DNA from: JBCBKU01 sp038521345
Lineage (GTDB): Bacteria > Pseudomonadota > Alphaproteobacteria > Rhodobacterales > Rhodobacteraceae
Assembly (NCBI GenBank): GCA_038521345.1
Contig: JBCBKU010000004.1
Span: forward strand, 179,280-243,279
DNA: 64,000 nucleotides
Direction: 5' to 3'
The position numbers and the translations under genes were made by a program. Below are positions 60,161 to 64,000 of the stretch, one piece after another. The notes under the pieces are model-generated. The model had not been told where the DNA came from. It worked only from the letters and a program-made list of their open reading frames with translations, and did not search any database. Each line of letters opens with the position of its first letter. Within the stretch, counting starts at the first letter, position 1.

Positions 60161-60808
60161 ATGCAAGTCATTCTTCTCGAACGCGTTGCCAAACTGGGCC
60201 AGATGGGCGAGGTCGTTACTGTAAAGGACGGTTACGCCCGGAACTTCCTCTTTCCACAGGGTAAAGCGCTTTGGGCATCCCAAGACAACATCGCGCGCTT
60301 TGAAACTGAAAAAGCTCAGCTCGAAGCCCGCAACCTAGAGACCAAAACAGAAGCCGAAGCGCTGGCCGAGAAACTCGGCGGCCAGCAATTCGTCGTGATT
60401 CGATCAGCCTCGGACGCTGGGGCGCTCTACGGTTCGGTTACCACGCGCGATGCAGCTGACGTGGCGACGGCTGAAGGGTTCTCGGTAGATCGCAAGCAGG
60501 TCTCGCTAATCCGCCCAATCAAGGAACTCGGCCTGCACACCGTCAACGTGACCCTACACCCCGAGGTGGACGTCGAGATCATGCTGAACGTGGCGCGGTC
60601 CGAAGAAGAAGCCGAGCTACAAGCTTCCGGCAAGTCGATCCAGGAACTCGCGGCGGAAGAGGAAGCGGCAGCAGAATTCGAGATCGCCGAACTCTTCGAC
60701 GATATCGGTTCGGCCCAGCTTGATGATCTCGAGGACGGAGACGAACGTCCTGCCGACGCGTCGGAAGCCGGCTCCGAGGACAACGATCAGGAAGAGCCCG
60801 CGAGCTGA
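60161..60808 (+). CDS. rplI: 50S ribosomal protein L9, with acidic C-terminal extension
   Basis: L9 binds 23S rRNA near the L1 stalk and helps keep the reading frame. The N-terminal domain is intact (MQVILLERVAKLGQMGEVVT, VKDGYARNFLFPQGKALWAS), followed by the long helix and the C-terminal domain (DAGALYGSVTTRDAADVATA). The 215-aa length exceeds the usual 150: the last 55 or so residues are very acidic (AAEEEAAAEFEIAELFDDIG, DDLEDGDERPADASEAGSED). Such tails occur in other alphaproteobacteria. It is the last gene before a clear terminator. Confidence 0.96.
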   Translation: MQVILLERVAKLGQMGEVVTVKDGYARNFLFPQGKALWASQDNIARFETEKAQLEARNLETKTEAEALAEKLGGQQFVVIRSASDAGALYGSVTTRDAADVATAEGFSVDRKQVSLIRPIKELGLHTVNVTLHPEVDVEIMLNVARSEEEAELQASGKSIQELAAEEEAAAEFEIAELFDDIGSAQLDDLEDGDERPADASEAGSEDNDQEEPAS

Positions 60809-60833
60809 GGTCAAATCAACCCAACCAGATAGG

Positions 60834-60861
60834 GGGCGCCGATTGCGGCGCCCTTTTTTTT
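60834..60861 (+). terminator. Rho-independent terminator of the rpsF-rpsR-rplI operon
   Basis: A 7-bp stem (60834-60840/60847-60853, loop GATTGC) is followed by eight T residues, 25 nt behind the rplI stop. It is a clear intrinsic terminator. Confidence 0.92.
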
Positions 60862-60876
60862 GGGGCCCAATTTAGA

Positions 60877-60899
60877 AGGGCGCCCACTACGGGCGCCCT
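60877..60899 (-). terminator. Hairpin after glnA (- strand)
   Basis: A perfect 9-bp repeat (60877-60885/60891-60899, 5-nt loop) lies 25 nt behind the glnA stop. On the - strand it is followed by TTCTAAATT, a weak T-run. The stem arms resemble the rplI terminator stem, so the two may share origin or cooperate. Confidence 0.55.
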
Positions 60900-60924
60900 C
60901 CATGGCAACTGCTTCAGGGAGAAA

Positions 60925-62331
60925 TCAGCAGCTGTAATAAAGCTTGAACTCCATTGGGTGGGGCGTGTGCTCGTAAGCGTAGATCTCTTCCCACTTGAGC
61001 TCCATGTAGCCCTCGATCTGGTCCTTCGTGAACACGTCACCGGCCAAGAGGAAGTCCATGTCAGCTTCCAGTTCGTCCATCGCCTCACGCAGCGATGCGC
61101 AGACCGTCGGGATCCCTTCGAGCTCTTCCGGCGGAAGATCATAAAGGTCCTTGTCCATCGCTTCACCCGGATCGATTTTGTTCTTGATGCCGTCGAGGCC
61201 GGCCATCAGGAGCGCCGAGAAACAGAGATACGGGTTCGCGGACGGATCCGGGAAGCGGGCCTCGACGCGTTTCGCCTTGGGGCTCTCGGTCCACGGAATC
61301 CGGACACAGCCCGAACGATTCCGCGCCGAATAGGCCCGCAGAACCGGCGCTTCGAAGCCCGGGATCAGACGCTTGTAGGAATTGGTTGACGGATTGGTGA
61401 AGGCGTTCAGCGCTTTGGCATGCTTCAGAAGCCCGCCGATATAGTACAGCGCTTCCTGGCTGAGGTCGGCGTATTTGTCGCCGGCAAAAAGCGGTTTTCC
61501 ATCCTTCCAGATCGACATGTTGCAGTGCATGCCGGTGCCATTGTCGCCAGCGACCGGCTTCGGCATGAATGTTGCCGACTTGCCATAGGCATGCGCCACC
61601 TGGTGGATGACGTACTTGTACTTCTGAAGCTGGTCGCCCTGATCTGTGAGCGACGAAAAGATCAGGCCCAACTCGTGCTGACACGAGGCGACCTCGTGGT
61701 GGTGCTTGTCGACCTTCATGCCCATGCGCTTCATGGTCGACAGCATTTCCGAACGGATATCCTGTCCGTCATCCACGGGCGGAACGGGGAAATAGCCGCC
61801 CTTGACACCCGGGCGATGGCCCATGTTGCCCATCTCGTAATCCGTATCGGTGTTCCACGACGCGTCAAGCGCATCTACTTCGTAAGACACCTTGTTCATC
61901 TCGACGGCAAACTTGACGTCGTCGAACAGGAAGAATTCTGCCTCAGGTCCGAAATAGGACACGTCGCCGATACCCGACGACTTCAGATAGGCCTCGGCCT
62001 TGACGGCGGTACCGCGCGGATCACGCTCGTAGGCCTCGCCCGTGTCCGGCTCAAGGACGTTGCAGTGTACCGCAAGCGTCTTTTCGGCGTAGAACGGGTC
62101 CATGTAGGCGGAGTCCGTATCCGGCATCAGCTTCATGTCCGACTGGTCGATCGACTTCCAGCCAGCGATGGACGAGCCGTCGAACATGAACCCTTCGTCG
62201 AGGAAATCCTCGTCGACCTGGTCCGACATGACCGTCACGTGCTGGAGTTTGCCGCGCGGGTCCGTGAAACGGATATCGACATAGTCGACTTCCTCGTCGG
62301 TGATGGTCTTCAAGACGTCGGCTTTACTCAT
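60925..62331 (-). CDS. glnA: Glutamine synthetase, type I
   Basis: GlnA makes glutamine from glutamate, ammonia and ATP and is the main ammonia-assimilating enzyme. The 468-aa protein has DIRFTDPRGKLQHVTV and MFDGSSIAGWKSIDQSDMKL at the N-terminus. The substrate/metal core follows in HHEVASCQHELGLIFSSLTD and FMPKPVAGDNGTGMHCNMSI, and the adenylylation tyrosine lies in EAMDKDLYDLPPEEL. The presence of that tyrosine means control by GlnE. It follows glnB by 42 nt, forming the glnBA operon known from Rhodobacter. Confidence 0.98.
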   Translation of the reverse strand: MSKADVLKTITDEEVDYVDIRFTDPRGKLQHVTVMSDQVDEDFLDEGFMFDGSSIAGWKSIDQSDMKLMPDTDSAYMDPFYAEKTLAVHCNVLEPDTGEAYERDPRGTAVKAEAYLKSSGIGDVSYFGPEAEFFLFDDVKFAVEMNKVSYEVDALDASWNTDTDYEMGNMGHRPGVKGGYFPVPPVDDGQDIRSEMLSTMKRMGMKVDKHHHEVASCQHELGLIFSSLTDQGDQLQKYKYVIHQVAHAYGKSATFMPKPVAGDNGTGMHCNMSIWKDGKPLFAGDKYADLSQEALYYIGGLLKHAKALNAFTNPSTNSYKRLIPGFEAPVLRAYSARNRSGCVRIPWTESPKAKRVEARFPDPSANPYLCFSALLMAGLDGIKNKIDPGEAMDKDLYDLPPEELEGIPTVCASLREAMDELEADMDFLLAGDVFTKDQIEGYMELKWEEIYAYEHTPHPMEFKLYYSC

Positions 62332-62373
62332 GGTTCAGTCTTCTTCCCTTTTTGTGTGTCCCGTCAAAGCTGA

Positions 62374-62712
62374 TCAAAGCGCCTCAGCCCCGACTTCCCC
62401 GGTCCGGATTCGCAAGGCCTGTTCAATCGGCGATACGAAGATCTTGCCATCTCCGATCTTGTCGGTCTTGGCCGCGGCAACGATCGCATCAATGGCCGCA
62501 TCAACCTGATCGTCATCGATGACCACTTCGATTTTCACCTTGGGGAGGAAATCGACGACATATTCCGCACCGCGATACAGTTCGGTGTGGCCCTTCTGTC
62601 GGCCGAAGCCCTTTACCTCGATCACGCTGAGACCCTGAACGCCCATCTCTTGGAGCGCTTCTTTGACCTCGTCGAGCTTGAACGGCTTGATGATCGCTTC
62701 GATCTTTTTCAT
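62374..62712 (-). CDS. glnB: Nitrogen regulatory protein P-II
   Basis: GlnB senses glutamine and 2-oxoglutarate and controls GlnE and NtrB. The 112-aa protein has MKKIEAIIKPFKLDEVKEAL and the T-loop with the uridylylation tyrosine Y51 in ELYRGAEYVVDFLPKVKIEV. The C-terminal GDGKIFVSPIEQALRIRTGE is present. Its ribosome binding site GGGGGAGG overlaps the arm of a hairpin, so translation may be modulated. It is the first gene of glnBA. Confidence 0.98.
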   Translation of the reverse strand: MKKIEAIIKPFKLDEVKEALQEMGVQGLSVIEVKGFGRQKGHTELYRGAEYVVDFLPKVKIEVVIDDDQVDAAIDAIVAAAKTDKIGDGKIFVSPIEQALRIRTGEVGAEAL

Positions 62713-62718
62713 GGGCCT

Positions 62719-62739
62719 CCCCCGTGTCGATCACGGGGG
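62719..62739 (-). promoter_or_regulatory. Hairpin overlapping the glnB ribosome binding site
   Basis: On the - strand CCCCCGTG (62739-62732) and CACGGGGG (62726-62719) form a perfect 8-bp stem with a 5-nt loop. The second arm runs directly into the AGG of the Shine-Dalgarno sequence, 7 nt from the ATG. It could restrict translation; that is inference from structure only. A second 7-bp palindrome (62754-62760/62764-62770) lies just upstream. Confidence 0.5.
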
Positions 62740-62817
62740 TTGAGACCACGTCTGATTGTGCCCCACAATCAAGCGGCCTGCCGGGGGCCCGATCTCTCGG
62801 GGCGAATCCCGGCGGCA

Positions 62818-62834
62818 TGCGTTATTTTAGTGCA
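62818..62834 (-). promoter_or_regulatory. Candidate NtrC-type dyad upstream of glnB
   Basis: On the - strand TGCACTAAAATAACGCA fits the TGC-N11-GCA frame of NtrC sites, with partial dyad symmetry inside (TGCACTA against TGCGTTA). It lies about 106 nt before the glnB start, a usual activator distance. Nitrogen control of glnBA is established in Rhodobacter, but this site is only a motif match. Confidence 0.35.
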
Positions 62835-62877
62835 AAGCGCGGATTTTTTATGCGGTTTGTGAAAGGGTGCGACCAAA

Positions 62878-64000
62878 ATGAGTGAGCTTCTCACCGCAGC
62901 CCAGATGCGCGCCATCGAACAGGCCGCCATCGACAGCGGAGAGGTCACCGGCCTCGAGCTTATGGAACGCGCCGGGAAAGGCGTGGTCGAGGCGATTTTC
63001 GAGGAATGGCCCGACCTCGCCACCACCTCCCACCGCGCGGTCATCCTCTGCGGCCCCGGCAACAACGGCGGCGACGGCTTCGTCGTCGCCCGCTTGCTGA
63101 AAGAGTGGGGTTGGGAGGTCGAAGTCTTTCTCTACGGCGACGCCGAGAAGCTGCCACCGGATGCGCGGGTGAATTACGAACGGTGGAGTGAGTTTGGAGA
63201 GGTCGAGGAGGATTGGCCGGAAGACGACAGGAGCGACCAGCGACTGCAATGCGCCGATGTGTTCATCGACGCCATGTTCGGAACTGGACTAAGGCGTTCA
63301 CTGCCCGAGGCAGCTGAGGTCTTTGTTGAGCTTTGTTGTTCTCCTCCGGACAACTTGAGAGTTGTTTCAGTCGACCTGCCCAGTGGGATTTGCTCAGATA
63401 GTGGCAAGGAAATTCTACCGGTGGATTCCTCATCTTTGAGCTACGCAGGAGGATCATTCTTTTCTAACGTCACCGTCACGTTTCATTGGTCAAAGCTAGG
63501 ACATTTTCTCGATGACGGGCCGCTGCGGTGTGGAAGAGTCGTAGTGAAGGCCCTCTGGTCGGCGCACGCATTTGGAGGATCCGTCGATCCAGGAATTCCG
63601 CCTGACGATCAGCACCACATGCATTTCTGGGATGATCTCGATGAACTCGACACGCAAGTTGAATTCAGACGTGAGTTGGTGCCGGTGGAGGGCGGTAGCG
63701 TTGGCAAGATATTCTCTAGCCACAAATACACCCACGGCCATGCCCTCCTCCTCGCCGGACCTCCGGGGCATGGCGGCGCCGCCCGCCTCGCGGCCCGGGG
63801 CGCACTCCGGATCGGCGCGGGGCTCGTGACTGTCGGCTGCCCCGACGGCGCCCTGGCCGAGAACGCCGCCCGTCTCGACGCCATCATGTGTCGGCCCATC
63901 GCCGACCCCACGGCCCTTGCCCGGACCCTCGAAGACACCCGCCTGAACGCCCTCTGCCTCGGGCCCGGCCTCGGACCGTCTGAGACCACCCGCACCCTCA
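62878..64000 (+). CDS. nnr: Bifunctional NAD(P)HX epimerase/dehydratase Nnr (3' end outside window)
   Basis: Nnr repairs hydrated NADH and NADPH: an N-terminal YjeF epimerase and a C-terminal ADP/ATP-dependent dehydratase. The frame starts MSELLTAAQMRAIEQAAIDS and runs without stop to the window edge (374 codons seen). The epimerase motif is CGPGNNGGDGFVVARLLKE, with DVFIDAMFGTGLRRSLPEAA and VSVDLPSGICSDSG further on. The dehydratase begins near SSHKYTHGHALLLAGPPGHG (residue about 280) and continues ALRIGAGLVTVGCPDGALAE. Residues about 120-283 are encoded by much lower-GC DNA than the flanks, and the linker before the dehydratase looks longer than usual. The reading frame is nevertheless intact. 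Confidence 0.9.
   Translation, partial: MSELLTAAQMRAIEQAAIDSGEVTGLELMERAGKGVVEAIFEEWPDLATTSHRAVILCGPGNNGGDGFVVARLLKEWGWEVEVFLYGDAEKLPPDARVNYERWSEFGEVEEDWPEDDRSDQRLQCADVFIDAMFGTGLRRSLPEAAEVFVELCCSPPDNLRVVSVDLPSGICSDSGKEILPVDSSSLSYAGGSFFSNVTVTFHWSKLGHFLDDGPLRCGRVVVKALWSAHAFGGSVDPGIPPDDQHHMHFWDDLDELDTQVEFRRELVPVEGGSVGKIFSSHKYTHGHALLLAGPPGHGGAARLAARGALRIGAGLVTVGCPDGALAENAARLDAIMCRPIADPTALARTLEDTRLNALCLGPGLGPSETTRTL
63240..63730. other. Low-GC mosaic segment inside nnr
   Basis: Counting bases by 60-nt rows gives about 48-60% GC here, against 75% at 63001-63060 and 70-82% from 63721 onward. Codons such as CTA, AGA, TCA, TCT and GTT cluster in this part and are rare on either side. The ends are gradual on the left and sharp on the right. 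This is the pattern of a gene-internal recombination tract, inferred from composition only. Confidence 0.6.

Noticed and set aside
1..64000. tRNA, rRNA, CRISPR arrays, insertion sequences
   Set aside because: I looked through the spacers and saw no cloverleaf, rRNA signature, spaced direct repeats or transposase.

Overview
The window is a 64 kb chromosomal segment from an alphaproteobacterium of the order Rhodobacterales (Roseobacter/Rhodobacter group). The evidence is the high GC content, the complete RcGTA-type gene transfer agent cluster next to cysE, the betaine-lipid genes btaA/btaB, a pyruvate dehydrogenase E1 beta subunit carrying its own lipoyl domain, a short Fur/Mur-type regulator and many 1-4 nt start/stop overlaps. 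The species cannot be named from the sequence alone. I found no rRNA, tRNA, CRISPR array, insertion sequence or integrase.

Layout. 0-4 kb: envelope/vitamin/ribosome operon lptD(3' part)-surA-pdxA-rsmA (+), facing DUF4167-prmC-prfA (-). 7-16 kb: small secreted protein, DUF1499 protein, mazG, a coupled nucleoside hydrolase-GrpB-GNAT set, selO, a DMT exporter, a Na+/H+-type antiporter, a BrkB-like membrane protein and a DUF533 protein. 16-23 kb: PhzF protein, Fur/Mur regulator, DMT transporter, enolase, small secreted protein, anmK, tyrS, DUF3179 protein. 24-27.8 kb (-): btaB, btaA and a PlcP-like phosphoesterase, which together look like a phospholipid-to-betaine-lipid remodelling operon, preceded by two tandem cyclophilins. 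28-36.4 kb (+): pgk, class I fructose-bisphosphate aldolase, ftsB-like gene, pdhA, pdhB, a small unknown gene and pdhC, with an AidB-like acyl-CoA dehydrogenase on the - strand. 36.5-51.8 kb (-): cysE, a DUF2793 tail-fibre-like gene and gene transfer agent genes gp15 to gp1. 52-56.6 kb (-): mltG, fabF, acpP, fabG, fabD. 56.8-59.3 kb: cytochrome b561-YceI fusion, YceI protein and a two-TM protein. 59.5-60.8 kb (+): rpsF-rpsR-rplI with a structured leader and a clear terminator. 60.9-62.7 kb (-): glnB-glnA. 62.9-64 kb (+): the 5' part of the NAD(P)HX-repair gene nnr.

How the genes work together. The gene transfer agent block has packaging (gp1, gp2), portal/protease/capsid (gp3-5), neck (gp6-8), tail tube and tape measure (gp9-11) and baseplate/peptidase/hub (gp12-15). 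It has no integrase, replication or lysis genes, so it is a domesticated particle and not a prophage. PlcP would release diacylglycerol from phospholipids, and BtaA and BtaB would convert it to DGTS, saving phosphate. Enolase, Pgk, aldolase and PDH supply central carbon flux. MltG and the Fab cluster supply envelope growth.

The points most worth a second look are: (i) a sharply lower-GC stretch inside the otherwise very GC-rich nnr frame; (ii) two RNA hairpins inside the gene transfer agent operon, one terminator-like between terminase and portal; (iii) a 10-bp inverted repeat in the rpsF leader; (iv) a hairpin overlapping the glnB ribosome binding site; (v) the plcP-btaA-btaB operon; (vi) the b561-YceI fusion; (vii) the small unknown gene inside the pdh operon. 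I did not find a system that I can call entirely undescribed.
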